A stretch of 64,000 nt of DNA from Anastrepha obliqua (Eukaryota; Arthropoda; Insecta; Diptera; Tephritidae), in contig NC_072896.1 in the NCBI RefSeq assembly GCF_027943255.1, positions 34,746,501-34,810,500 of the forward strand, written 5' to 3'. The position numbers and the translations under genes are program-made. Under the pieces are notes generated by a model. It saw only the letters and a program-made list of their open reading frames with translations. It was not told the DNA's origin and ran no database searches. Positions 46,257 to 57,330 of this stretch are shown piece by piece (position 1 is the stretch's first letter; each line of letters starts with the position of its first letter).

Positions 46257-47013
46257 TTAAAGGCGAAAGCCACTGCGGGGGATCAAAAAATAGTCGATTT
46301 TTGGGAATTTTTTGTTTTAAGTAGGAATTATTATTCGAGGATCAGACAAAAGGCGATTTATAATATATGTATTAAACTATCTTGATGTAAATTTGTATTA
46401 AAAAATATTGAAAATTTACAAATTTATGTATTAAAATTATAAACGTAACGAGTTAAAAAAAAATGACGTCATCTGGTGGCAGCGATACAGCAATGAATAA
46501 TCATCTGAAGTCAAAACACCAAAATTTTACATATTAATATACACAATAGTGGCTATCGTTGTACGTAGCCGTTTTTTTTATTTTTTTTGTCTTTTTGACA
46601 AAATTGTGGAGATTTGAATTTCGATGTGTGTTTTTCACCATTGTTTTGATTTTCAACAGGCCCAAAAAAATAGTTATTTTCAAAACTTTGAAAATCGGCT
46701 ACGTACAACGATAGCCAATGCGATAACAAAAATTTTGAAAAAAAGATAATTAAAATCGGTTCATAGAATTTGAGAAATCGTTGTCACCGTATCAGAAAAA
46801 GTCCTTTTGAGAAAAACGAGTTTGAAAGAAAGCATCGCATCGTAAGCGCTCCGGGGCCGAAACGATGGGCGCTCACTTAAGTGCACATAGAAGCGGGAAT
46901 AAAGCGAATTTCGCTTTAAAATTTGTAGCACAATTTCTTGAGTAGTTATACTAACAATTTATGCAAACAAAAAAACGATTTTTTTGAATTTTCACAGTGG
47001 CGTTCCCCCTTAA
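46257..47013. mobile_element. TTAA-bounded MITE inside AT-rich block
   Basis: TTAAAGGCGAAAGCCACTG at the left is inverted as CAGTGGCGTTCCCCCTTAA at the right, with TTAA at both limits. It interrupts the AT-rich repeat: GC content rises sharply inside. A related end, TTAAGGGGTTACGCCACTC, bounds the MITE at 18527. No gene in its 757 bp. An internal inverted pair, GGCTATCGTTGTACGTAGCC at 46551 and GGCTACGTACAACGATAGCC at 46697, could form a stem of 20 bp. Confidence 0.75.
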
Positions 47014-47700
47014 TTAAAAAAAAATTTGGTACACTTTTTTAGTTCAAAATAAAACTTTATCTTTTCTAAATAAAAAATTAAAAGAAACTCGTTTTAATTT
47101 AAATTAAAACAATTAGAAGACATTTTACTTTAACTAGCTAAATTTTTAAATAAAATGTCTTTTAACATAAAATTATTATTTTTTTAATTTTGAAATAAAA
47201 AAAAATGTATAAAACTTCAAATCAATTTTTTCGGGCCTGTATTTTTTTAAATTTAATTTCTTATCATAGTTTTTTACACATTTTTTATAATTTTTTAACA
47301 ATTTTTTTTTAATTTTTTTTGACATAAAATTATTACAAACATTTTTTGTAATTTTTTAACAATTTTTTTATAATTTTTTTAACATAAAATTATTATTTTT
47401 TTAATTTTGAAATAAAATAGAAATTAATAAAACTTCGAAGCAATTTGTTCTGGCCTGTATTTTTTTTATGTTAATTTCTTATCGTAGTTTTTTGCACATT
47501 TTTTATAATCGTTTAACAATTTTTTTATAAGTTTGTTTTGTTTTTTCTTTAACTTATTTTGTTAATAAATAATAATTAAATAACTAAATAATAATTTAAT
47601 GTAGTTTATAATATATAATTTTTTTTTTAAGTTTAAAATAAAAAAAAGTCTTAATCAGCTTCGATTATTTAAAATTTTCTTCATTTCACCCAATTCTTAT
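47014..47700. repeat. AT-rich block, continuation
   Basis: The same AT-rich repeat resumes after the MITE. TAATAAAACTTC followed by CAATTT[T/G]TTC[G/T]GGCCTGTATTT recurs near 47215 and 47423, a spacing of about 208 bp. Confidence 0.6.
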
Positions 47701-49741
47701 TTAGGGAAGGTCAGTTTTAACCTTCAAAACACAAAAATCAGCATTAACCGGCATTTTGCTCCTACTACAAACTCAATTCTGTCGCTCTTTCATTTATACA
47801 AACTCTCTCGCACTATTTTTCTTCCTCTCTTATACGCATAAAAATGTTCCTTCCATTACTCAGTCACTTTCACTCTGTATTTCTTTGTTCTCTGCCTCAC
47901 AGTCTCACTCGTTTAAGTATTTATACTCCCCGCTCTCTCGCTGAGTTCCGTTTAGACTCAATTCGTTATTACTCTTTCCTCTGTTTATATCTACAAATAT
48001 TTTATTACTTGTGCTCTCTGTGTTCTTTAAACTCGTTTGCTAATGCAACTAACCTCAGTGCGATTATTGCTGCTTCGTGGCAAACAACTTTTTCAGTGCG
48101 ATGCGCCTGTGGGTATGCAATTCAAATACGTAAGCGCATTTTTCTGCACGTTGGTCTGCTACATGCGGTAAATTGGGTCAACTCACGATGTCTATTACGT
48201 TGATAACTCACTTTGCACAAATGTAGAATGCATAATGTAATGCACATGTGTCAAAGCGCCGCAAAATATGCAAGGAATAAATTTAGTTATGCGCGAGGGT
48301 ATATGTACTTACTGCTGGAGTTTAAGAGACTTGCAGTTGTTTGCTTAAGGTGTTTTTACTTTTAAGTTAATACTTTTTTAAGTTAAATAATATTTGCAGT
48401 GAAATATTAGAAGGTGATTTGTTTCGGAGATAAAATTTAACATTATATTTTGAAATCGGACTTTTATTGTTTAAAGAGATATTTTACTGCATTAATACCA
48501 ACGAATATAATTAACTTTTGGTATGGCACATGGAAAACTCGAAAAACGAAATATGGGAATATTTGTGTAGAAAAAATATATCTAATTTATTCTTGCCATC
48601 CTGCAAATGAAAATCAATGACTTCAAGTGGCCTCTTAAGAGTTGGAAAAGCCCGCTCTTCCCAATTGCAACCAACATTTTGTGAAATTTTAAAAACAATT
48701 ACTCCTTCCATCAAAATCAAAACCAAGTGAATGACAAGGCCAAGCGAAGTTCTACCGATTTTTTACTCAATCATCCTTAATCCTTTCCCAGTCTTCACAC
48801 ATCTACACAAGTAAGCCATAACCTGCCCAAACATACACAAATATACATCCACAAACAATAACTCCTATCATTTTCCCACAATTGAAAATTTATTGCTCAA
48901 CTGAAAGCCCCCATTGTTGCCAACGTCAAAAGGGCGACGCTGCGTATGAGCGATATTTTTTACAATTATTTATTTATCTGCAGTGCGAATATGACTGATA
49001 CAAATACATACTTACGTGCATATATTGACTCTCACGCATGTGAAAATACAGTATTATTATTTGTTTGTATTACCTCAGGCGGCTTTTGAAAATTATGATG
49101 AACGCATTGCATTCGCCTGTTTTCCGCCTTCTCATTTAATAGCACCGCCATTATTTTGATATTACTGTTATTCGTAAATGTAGTGAGTGGCTTTGCAATT
49201 ATGTTTTACACACCAACTGTTAGCTCGGTTGTTGATTTAAGCCGTTCACACAGCTTATTATGTTGTTGGGGTAAAAACATTTAAGGAAATTGTGCTGATA
49301 GGATTTCTTTTGTATCCACGTACATTGTTGTAGTCACCTGTGACTATCGTCTCCTGAAATGAAAAATTTCATTTTTCTTCAAAATCATGTTAATGATTCG
49401 GTTTCCATTCGGAATAGTGCATGTAATTAGCAGTCCTTCAGTATTTTAGCATCTTAGAAAATAAATAAAAAATAGGAAAATTTGTCAAAACCTGTGCCTT
49501 GGCAGTAACCCAGCATTTGACGTTTCTTCTTTCTGTAAAGAAAATAAAATTAATCGCTAAGCGTCGCATTTCGAGGATAGAAAACCAATATCATTCATAT
49601 CCAAATGTGGACGCATTTATTTGGTATGGCTTTGATATCTGCTATTTTACCCTCCCTCACTTTTCTATCGCATAAAATGATCTGCTAGACTTCTTTTGAT
49701 ATTTTCCAGAATGAAGCTACGGAAGGATGTTCAATAGTGTA
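47701..49741. other. No recognisable gene
   Basis: Pyrimidine-rich at 47750-48050, then mixed sequence. The open frames at 47756-48203 are low-complexity Ser/Leu-rich and I do not call them genes. Confidence 0.45.
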
Positions 49742-49905
49742 CTAAAATGTGGCGCAAAATTGATCATCCAAATGTTTTTGGATAACTTGTTGTTCTTTAT
49801 ATACCGCAGCTTTTTAATTTACAAATATCAAATATGATTGACCTACGACACTATTTGCAAAAATAATAAATCTTCCTTTAGAGTGACTAATTTTGCGCCA
49901 CCTTG
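49742..49905. mobile_element. 164-bp mariner-type MITE
   Basis: The left end CTAAAATGTGGCGCAAAATT and the right end (other strand) CAAGGTGGCGCAAAATTAG are inverted, with TA outside both (49740-49741 and 49906-49907). The ends match those of the DD41D mariner at 27523-28746, which makes that family the likely source of transposase. Confidence 0.82.
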
Positions 49906-50266
49906 TATAACCAAAAATCCTGAGCACAGTGGACATTCGATCGTATATAAGACAAAGGTAGCCAAATATTCCCTAGTCAAAAGCATTTGTACAAGGGTTC
50001 GAAAACCAAATTTTTTTTGGTTTTTTCTTGTTTTTTGGTGGTAAGCGTTGGCGGTCGCTTTCTCACATTTTTATAACTATTGTTTTTCCACCAAATCTCA
50101 GCTTATCAGCTCCTAGCACCCAAGCGAAATTATAAATTAAAGCACGCCAAAAATCATTAAAATTTGTTTAAATTACCTTGAAAAAATACTTCAGATTCAG
50201 TAGTGTACGACGAAGTTTGCTTTTCGTACGGTCTAATGTCAGCTGTGCTCATAATTGTTGGTAGTA

Positions 50267-50635
50267 CAAGGTGGCACAAAATTAATCACTCTATCGAAAA
50301 ATTGAAAATTTTTCCAAGTCACGCAAAATTCATCACCCTATCGAAATTTTTTTATTTTTCCACAATATTACAGAGTGGTGCAAAATTAATCACCCTATCG
50401 AAAAATGTATACTTGTTTTCAGGTGGCTCAAAATTAATCACTCTTTCGGTAGATTTATAATTTTGCTATAAGATTACAAGATGGCGCAAAATTATCCACT
50501 CTATCAAAAAATTTAAAATTTTTCCAAGTGACGCAAAATTCATCACCCTATCGAAATTTTTTTATTTTTCAAGAAGCGCAAATTTAAGCACCCTTTCGAA
50601 AAATTTATAATTTTTCCACAATATTACGGAGTGGC
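50267..50635 (+). repeat. Tandem copies of the MITE end, left part
   Basis: Seven units at about 50267, 50314, 50371, 50421, 50478, 50527 and 50571. Each contains a form of GCGCAAAATTAATCACCCTA, then TCGAAAAATTTATAATTTTT. A higher-order period of about 212 bp is visible: the unit pair at 50267-50371 returns at 50478-50571 with few changes. Confidence 0.9.
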
Positions 50636-51485
50636 TCGAAGTTGGACGGAAGGTTTGGTGGGGGAGTATTCTGTAAGGAGCCTCCCATCAAACTTAAATT
50701 TAGGCTCCCGGACCACTGTAGTGTTTTCCAAGCGGAGGTATCCGCAATTAAGGAAGCGGTGGACTGGTTGCTTAATTCGGTAATTACCGTTAAGGAAGTA
50801 AATATCTACTCCGATAGCCAATCGGCAATTAGGGCCTTGGGCTCGCTGTTTGTGCGCTCGAGATTGGTCGGGGAATGTCTGGCTTCTCTCTCGATTGCAT
50901 CCGAATACTTCATCAGGCTCATTTTGGGTTCCCGGGCACAGCGGCATAGAGGGAAACTGCTGGGCTGATGAGCTGGCTAGACAGGGAACTTTGGAGACGG
51001 TTTCGTCGCGAAATGAGAGAATTGGGGTTCCCCTGAGAACCTGTGGTCTGCTCCTGGAAAGATGGGCCTCGAGTCAACTCAGCGAGCGCTGGGCTACTGC
51101 GCAAACGTGCAAGGTCGCGAAATCCTTCTGGCCACGGGTAGATCGGGGACGCTCAAGGAAACTCCTAAGGCTAACAAAACCCCAGCTCTCAAATTTGGTG
51201 GGCATCCTTGCCGGACACTGTCCGTTAGGTGTTCACGCCGTAAGACTTGGGATTGCCTCAAGTCCGTTCTGCAGAAACTGTCTGAAGGACGAGGTGGAAT
51301 CATCTCAACACCTTCTTCTCAGCTGCCCTGCTCTCGTCTGGCAAAGACTTAGATATCTGGGCTCTCACTTTTTCGCTACGCCTGCGGATATAGCCGGTGT
51401 AGATATCATAAATTTGGTGAAGTTCATTAGTAGCTTGTTACGGCTAACTACGAACGCAAATCAGCCCCCGTCGGCGCCGTCGTAA
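50636..51485 (+). pseudogene. LINE RNase H domain and C-terminus (family B)
   Basis: The first codons are SKLDGRFGGGVFC, so truncation falls just after the FTDG that carries the first RNase H Asp. The Glu (SVFQAEVSAIKEAVDWLL) and second Asp (NIYSDSQSAIRAL) motifs are intact. One frameshift near 50930 moves the frame from FIRLIL to FWVPGHSGIEGN, followed by ADELARQGT with the last Asp. The C-terminal region reads RIGVPLRTCGLLLERW, then LVGILAGHCPLGVHAVRLGI and CRNCLKDEVESSQHLLLSCP, the Cys/His end motif. It ends at TAA 51483-51485. With only one frame change this is a young copy. Confidence 0.93.
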
Positions 51486-51640
51486 AAATGTATGGTCATC
51501 ATCGTTTCTAATCCCAAGGCTCCTTATTCCTTCCCACTCCCTCCTCCTCTCCCATGTATGGCACCACAACGGACGAATTTACTAACATTTGTCCAAGTGA
51601 GCCCTTTAGCTAGGACACCCATTTAACCTAACCTAACCTA
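50636..51640 (+). mobile_element. 5'-truncated LINE (family B) with 10-bp target duplication
   Basis: The insert is flanked by perfect copies of ACGGAGTGGC (50626-50635 and 51641-51650). It starts inside the RNase H domain and ends in a (TAACC)n tail, TTAACCTAACCTAACCTAAC. The 3' UTR (51486-51640) includes ATGGCACCACAACGGACGAA, shared with the copy at 60700-61364. Length 1,005 bp. Confidence 0.95.
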
Positions 51641-52092
51641 ACGGAGTGGCGCAAAATTAATCACCGTACTGAAAAATTAATAATTTTTCCAGGTGGCACA
51701 AAATTAATCACTCTTTCGGTAAATTTATAATTTTTCTATAATATTAAAAAGGGCCGCAAAATTAATCACCCTATCGAAAAATGTATATTTTTTCCAGGTG
51801 GCGTTATATTTATACTTTTTCTGCAATGTTACAAGGTGGCGCAAAATAATTTTTGGATACTTGAGATTAATGAATTAGGAACCCAAAAAATTTATAATTT
51901 TTCCAGGCGGAAAATTTATGATTTACGTCAATCGTATTTTACATTTGTATTTACAGCTTAAAAACAAAAAAGTAATAAAGCGCGTAATGCTTAAAATAAA
52001 GATTTCCATCACCCAAAATCATTTTGGTTTTTTTATTTAGTAAACAGGTTATCCAAAAATAATTGGTTGATTAATTTTGCGCCACCTTTTAG
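51641..52092 (+). repeat. Tandem copies of the MITE end, right part
   Basis: Units at about 51643, 51690, 51747, 51796 and 51833 continue the array beyond the LINE, then degrade. The last 250 bp hold ordinary AT-rich sequence and the inverted right end. Confidence 0.85.
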
Positions 52093-52094
52093 TA

Positions 52095-52975
52095 CACTTG
52101 AAGTCTGTCACCAGCGTTTGATGGTTCAAATAGAAGGTGAAAATATGGGATTAAATTTACTTAACCATTTTTTGTCAGAATGAAGCCTTTTTTTTTTGAA
52201 AATAATGTTAAATCAAGGCATTCAAGTTCTGATATTCCATATTTCCTAAAAACTTCTACTTCTCTAATGAAATTTATTCTACTTTGAACACAAGAGAAGA
52301 AAATAGCATACAATTTTAGAATGAAGGCTTCTAAGGAATATGTGCAAACTTTATTTTAATAGCGATATTTCTATTCGATTCGATATTTCAATCCACTAGT
52401 GTTGTGGGGGCTTATTGGCTAACGGTATTATATTATACTATATTATCTATAATGAGACATGATTTTAATATGGTAATAATATGATGCAGTTTGCTGGAGA
52501 AGGTTTCGGTTATTAAGAAGCTGGAGGATTTCTCTCTTTGAAATCAGTGGGGTAAATCGTTTGACCCAATATCCAATGTATTATTTCATTTTGTATCCGA
52601 TTTGACTAAGATTCACATACTACAGAAAACAACCTTAAATATGGGCAACACCAAATTCTTAATATCTTTGAGTTCATTTCTGATTATTCATATAGAGTAG
52701 AGCAAGCCAACGTTGGGTTAAAACGGATTTTTATTAAGAATTAAAAAAAATAAAAAATAAATTGCATGGATTGGATAATCTGGGAGTCTTTTGCGAGGAA
52801 CACTTCATCAAGTAAAAATGTAGCAGGTGAAATATTTCGCTATTTCGTTAAGGAATATACGGCATTTGCAAGTAATGATGGAATTAGTGAGGCTTGGCTG
52901 TCAAAATAAATACAAATTTCTGTAAAGTTAGTCATATTTTTTACCTAACCAGGGAGTTACTTCATTAATGGCGAG
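52095..52975. other. No recognisable gene
   Basis: No coding motif or bounded repeat identified. Confidence 0.45.
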
Positions 52976-53270
52976 CCTGAAATACCCTATAGACGAGCCG
53001 AAACACTTACTTTTGGCTCGTTAAAGTATATGCTAAAGCCAACTGTATCATCAAGCTTCGAACCATTGAGTGTTGAACCTTCTAGAGGATAATAGGCCTG
53101 CTAACGGTGATATGTAGCCAGTGAGTGTTCTTCGAAGAAAGACCTCACTGGCTCTTTTGCATGAAAACACAGCTACAGTCATTTTCCCTACCCTGTCCTC
53201 TACATTGCTGCTCTAGTTTCGAAAATGATATCTAAGTTTTTGACGATTTCTCTTACTTCTTCGAATTTAC
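52976..53270 (-). pseudogene. LINE RNase H N-terminal fragment (family A)
   Basis: On the minus strand near 53060-53120 the translation GSTLNGSKLDDTVGFSIYF with EPKVSVSARL matches the start of the RNase H domain (FTDGSKLDG...GVGVF...FRLPDH). The Asp of FTDG is lost. Upstream, PLAGYISPLAG-like residues and KRASEVFLRRTLTGY may be linker sequence. Short and degraded. Confidence 0.5.
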
Positions 53271-53273
53271 GCA

Positions 53274-53325
53274 CTCCCGAATGGTAGTCACGTAGCAGCT
53301 CATTCGGCTACGGCGGCCATCCTCA
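53274..53325 (-). repeat. SINE head fragment
   Basis: Minus-strand CCGCCGTAGCCGAATGAGCT, then GTGACTACCATTCGGGAGT, matches the first 50 bp of the SINE at 2104 including the A box. The rest of the SINE is absent. Confidence 0.75.
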
Positions 53326-53499
53326 TTACAGTAGGGTAATTATCTAATCAATAAAAACTTCGAAGGGAGAAAGCAGTAACAGAATTTAGCATTTTCTATT
53401 CCGAAATATTTTTTGTCTACAGTACCTCTTCAAGACTTACGCTACATGGTTCCCATTTTTCTTTTTTCAAACTCTTTGATAGTCGTTGCAAAAAAATCA

Positions 53500-54433
53500 T
53501 TATTATTATTTATTATTATTATTATTATTTATTGTTCCACTTGCTTAAAATAAACATTACATTTCATTTTTAATCATTAACATTAGAACGTACGACAGTG
53601 ACACTAGGTCGTTTGTCGGAAGAAAAAAGAAAAAACAAAATCTTACATTTTACATATGTTACTATGGTACTATGTATTGAATTCGCTTAAAATTAATTTC
53701 CTATATTCTATAGCACCAGTGATGAACTTAAATAAGTTATTATATCCAGAAGGGCCAACACCATTTAAAATATCTATGATTTCACCTCGGTTTAAACTAT
53801 ATTTTCCAAAAAATCTTTGACGAATTCTTTTAAGTATCGGGCATTTTCCTAAGAAATGTGTGATGTCTTCTAATTCATTTAAGTTACATAAAGTGCAATT
53901 TAAATCCCTTTGGCTTCCCAAGTATATTAAATCACATCTGGCTTTCATAATCCACATAATTTTATAGATTCCAGTATTATCGTTTAAAAGCTTCTGGCGT
54001 TGTTATGGTCTAATTCCTTATATAATCGGGTGCTTTGGTGTGCCCTTTCCCATAAAGTTCGAATATTCGAATCATGAAAATTTTCTATTATTGAAATTAT
54101 ATTTCTATTCCACTCTCTTTTATTTGAAGTGCCCCAGTTACATGTTATATTTAACTTTTGTGCTAGATTACTAATTTCTTCAACCCAAAATATCTGTTTT
54201 TCTAAAATCTTTTTTGATAGTATATGAGGCAATCTATTATCATCATATTCAAATAACGTTTTGAATATATATTTTAAGTGAAGCTGCAGTGTATACAAAT
54301 GAAAACTTGGAACATTTGTCTCCAAGAGAATGCAATAAGATGGCGTATTACTCGGGAGATGAAGTACCCTTTTTAAAAAATAAAGTTGAATTTTGTCTAC
54401 TTCTTCAAACAACGAAGTCATTATGAAATTCAT
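53500..54433 (-). mobile_element. LINE 3' end with ATT/AAT tail
   Basis: The minus strand holds a polymerase C-terminus ending at 53670, then about 130 bp of 3' UTR and a tail of AAT repeats (TTATTATTATT on the plus strand, 53503-53532). Everything upstream of 54433 is missing. Confidence 0.72.
53670..54433 (-). pseudogene. LINE polymerase C-terminus, one frameshift
   Basis: The first segment (from 54433) reads FEEVDKIQLYFLKRVLHLPS, then YCILLETNVPSFHLYTLQLH, an alpha-helical region found after the reverse transcriptase of several LINE clades. A frameshift near 53985 leads to NDNTGIYKIMWIMKARCDLI and a zinc motif, CTLCNLNELEDITHFLGKCP, ending at AIEYRKLILSEFN and TAA 53670. No stop interrupts either segment, so the copy is fairly young. 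The clade is not certain. Confidence 0.78.
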
Positions 54434-54439
54434 TTAAAA

Positions 54440-56449
54440 TCAAATCAAATTGATTTGCTGGCTTGAATTTTGAGACAACAAACTCCAGACACGTAATTTA
54501 AAGAGTACAGAATTTTGTGAAAAAATGCCAAAAAAAAATAAATAAAAAAGGTTAGTTAAGAAAATGCAGTAAAATTGGAGGAACGAACAAAGTGAAACTT
54601 CTTAATCCACGCAGCTAGCCGGAACGTGAACAAATGCCAACCACAAGGAGTGTCGGAGACCAAGGCATTCAGTTAGTTAGTCAGTGCTTCAGTCAGTCAT
54701 TGTGGAAGTGCAGAGAAATGGCATAACAAGCAGGGAGGAGTGAGTGTATCAAATAGCAGTTGTGCGGTTTGGAACTCAGTCATTTGCACTTCAATGTGGC
54801 AAATGTTCTAGCTGCAATTGTTGCAATTTGTTTGATGCCGCAAAAGCTGTTTGCAAGCTACTCAGCTGCAATAGTACGGCAGCCACTCAACTTGAATACA
54901 TTTGTGTGCATTTACCAGAGAAAGAGACTGTGCGTTTGTGTGTGTGTGTGTGTGTGCGAGTCACAGAGAAATTAATGCAAAACTGTGGATGGAGTGGAGA
55001 GCCACAGCAGCAGCAAGCTGTGGCAATAAAGTGTTGCATATAAATGTGTACTTCAGTATATTTTTAGAGTACATATGTAGGTATGTATTGGTGTCTATGC
55101 ATGTGTTTGTGTGTCTGTTTCACTGCATTTACGCAAATGCGAGTAGTCGTAACCATATTTGCTTGTAGGTAATTATTCTAATTAATTATAGTTAAGTTAC
55201 AAGAATTGTTTAAAAGCATTCTCTAGCAGCTAACAACAACAACAAAAATTGCATTGCAATGACGACTGTAACCTCAGTGCCTTGCACATTTCTTTTTGTT
55301 TTTTTGTTTTTGTGTTTTGTGTTTCGTGTGCATTCGTTTCGTTGGAGGCACTTTGAATTGCATTAGGCAACTTTCGCAAGTGCCGCTATAAGAGTGTGAC
55401 TTGCACGCTGATTTTGTGTTGCATATTGCAGGCTGCAAGCATTTTTTTTCATTTTTTTATTTTCGCTAAAATAACGCTGCCGCTGTTGACACTTCACAGC
55501 AGTCTCTTCACACTTTAATGTTGATTATTTAATATGCACTTTGAATGTGTGTGTGTGAGTTTGTGTATGCGTGACGCACAAAGCGTAGAGTGAAGTGCTT
55601 TCACCCAGTTTTTTTAGTTTACTGCAATAAATATTTCGTACCTCGCGTTGTCTGAGTGCTGTTGGTTGCTTAGTTCGCAACTTAAAGTTCACCCAAATGC
55701 AAATTATGTCTGAAGTGTGAGAGTTCTCATTTTCATATTCTGAGTGAGAAGGCTACAATCATTTATTGTGCGCTACGCCACTGAGTGGCAGCTCGTTCTG
55801 CAATAATTACATATACGCACTGGCGTTACTTCCACAACAATTTATACCAGAAGTATTTGATTTCATAACTCGTTCTTACTATTATAAATTAATCGAATTT
55901 CGAAAGATTGTGGCCGAAAAATGGCCAAGCCAACATTCGTACTTAAGAGGCTTAAGAGAAAATTGGTATGGTGGGCAGAAGCAAAATTGGAGTGGGTGTT
56001 AGCTATGAGGCTGATTAGCAACTTTTCACTTCTTTGAAATGAAAAAGCTTTTTGACATACGAAATGTTGAATGAAGTGAAGTGAACGAGGAAGTTAGCTG
56101 CAGATTTTTCGCTGAAAAATAATTAAGATATGGAGAGTATTGAGGTTGAGTGAGCCCAGTATTTTGGACATTGTCGTCGATTCCTCTGAAAATTGGTTTA
56201 TTTGTAGAGTTGGGTATAATAAAAAGTAAACTGAAGAAATAAAAAAAAACAAGTGAATAATTCTGAGTCTTAAGAAAATTTTGGTATAGAGTATTTTAAA
56301 GTGAAAAATCTTCGTTTCATTTCAACGAAAAAATTTTAATTTTTCTTATTTATATTTTTAAATCTTTATATATTCTTTTAGAATAAATAATTTTAAATAT
56401 CTAATCTAAATATCAGATTTTTTAATATTTTTTTTTTCTTCCCCGATTT
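54440..56449. other. No recognised gene; possible promoter-like patch
   Basis: About 2 kb without known coding motif. From 54668 to 54702 there are closely spaced TCAGT words (initiator-like), followed by GC-richer sequence and a (GT)n run at 54939-54957. Such a patch could be a transcription start of a host gene, but no exon can be recognised, so this is only a suggestion. Confidence 0.35.
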
Positions 56450-56894
56450 TTGTTTTTTAGTTTTGTCGTTCCGATGAAGCGACGCTTGGAGTGTTTGAGA
56501 GAAAGCTTCTGCGTAAGATTTTTGGACCCTTGCACGTTGGCAGCGGCGAAAATCGCAGGCGATGGAACGATATGCTGTATGAGCTTTACGGCGACATAGA
56601 CATAGCGCAGTGAATAAAGATCCAGCGGCTACGTTGGCTGGGTCATGTCGTCCGAATGATTACAAACGCTCCGGATCTAAAAGTATTCGATGCGGTACCA
56701 GCTGGTGGTAGTAGAGGAAGAGGAAGGTCTCCTTTGCGTTGGAAAGTTCGGGTGGAGAAGGACTTGACTTCACTTTGTGTGTCCAAATGGCCCCGGTTAG
56801 CACAAGAAAGAAACGACTGGCGCGCTTTATTAAAGTCGGCCAAAATCGCTTTAGCGGTTATAGCGCCAATTAAGAAGAAGAAGAAGTTTTGTCA
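56450..56894 (+). pseudogene. LINE polymerase C-terminal fragment
   Basis: The plus strand reads SDEATLGVFERKLLRKIFGP, ENRRRWNDMLYELYGDIDIA, a stop, then RLRWLGHVVRMITNAPDLKV and GSRGRGRSPLRWKVRVEKDL, with LTSLCVSKWPRLAQERNDWR to the end. It finishes with GCGGTTATAGCGCCAATTAA and a GAA repeat tail (56874-56884). The same family as 33215-33785, but better preserved. Confidence 0.83.
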
Positions 56895-57330
56895 TTAACC
56901 CTTTGGGGACGAGTGTCAGCATATAGCCGCCCAAATTTGTTGGTAACCGCAAGGCTCGGTACGTCTGTCGCTCTAAGCGTTAAGATACACATAGGTATAG
57001 TAAAAGAGTCACGTTTTCATACAAAGAAGTTATCTTCCTTATAATGTAAACTAACGATGTCAGATGACCGTAGAGTCAGAACAAATTTCAGTTCTTCGAC
57101 TTAGTCTCTCAGTGTCACTGCCATATGAACCAGAAGGATTTTTTATATATTTTATATTTTATTCTACGCACGATGGCTAAGCAATCTAGAGATGACACGT
57201 GAGATAGTGACAGTTTTGACGAATATTACTTTGAATCTGATAAGACGGAAGCTGAAGGCAATACTTCGTCAAGTGGAAGGGAAATCTGTTCAAAAAGCAA
57301 TCCACTCAGGCATTTCAACATTAGCAGTGA
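56895..57330 (+). pseudogene. Possible piggyBac-like 5' end and transposase N-terminus
   Basis: TTAACCCTTTGGGGACGAG at 56895 looks like a TTAA-bounded piggyBac-type end directly after the LINE tail. From 57173 a frame reads MAKQSRDDT, a stop, then DSDSFDEYYFESDKTEAEGN and TSSSGREI, an acidic, Ser-rich N-terminus as is usual for such transposases. Nothing downstream is recognisable and no right end is seen. Tentative. Confidence 0.35.

Larger units (their letters stand above)
50267..52092. mobile_element. Mariner-type MITE expanded into a tandem array
   Basis: The left end is CAAGGTGGCACAAAATTAAT and the right end, on the other strand, CTAAAAGGTGGCGCAAAATT, with TA outside both (50265-50266 and 52093-52094). 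Inside are about twelve degenerate direct copies of the terminal word GGTGGCGCAAAATTAATCAC, spaced about 49-57 bp apart. Without the LINE inside it, the element is about 811 bp. It is the same family as 49742-49905 but in the opposite orientation, judged by which end has CTAAAA. Confidence 0.85.

Noticed and set aside
47756..48203. Ser/Leu-rich open frames
   Set aside because: Again a composition effect in pyrimidine-rich sequence, with no motif.
50267..52092. CRISPR-like regular repeats
   Set aside because: The spacers are themselves repeated and degenerate, and the unit equals the end of a MITE.
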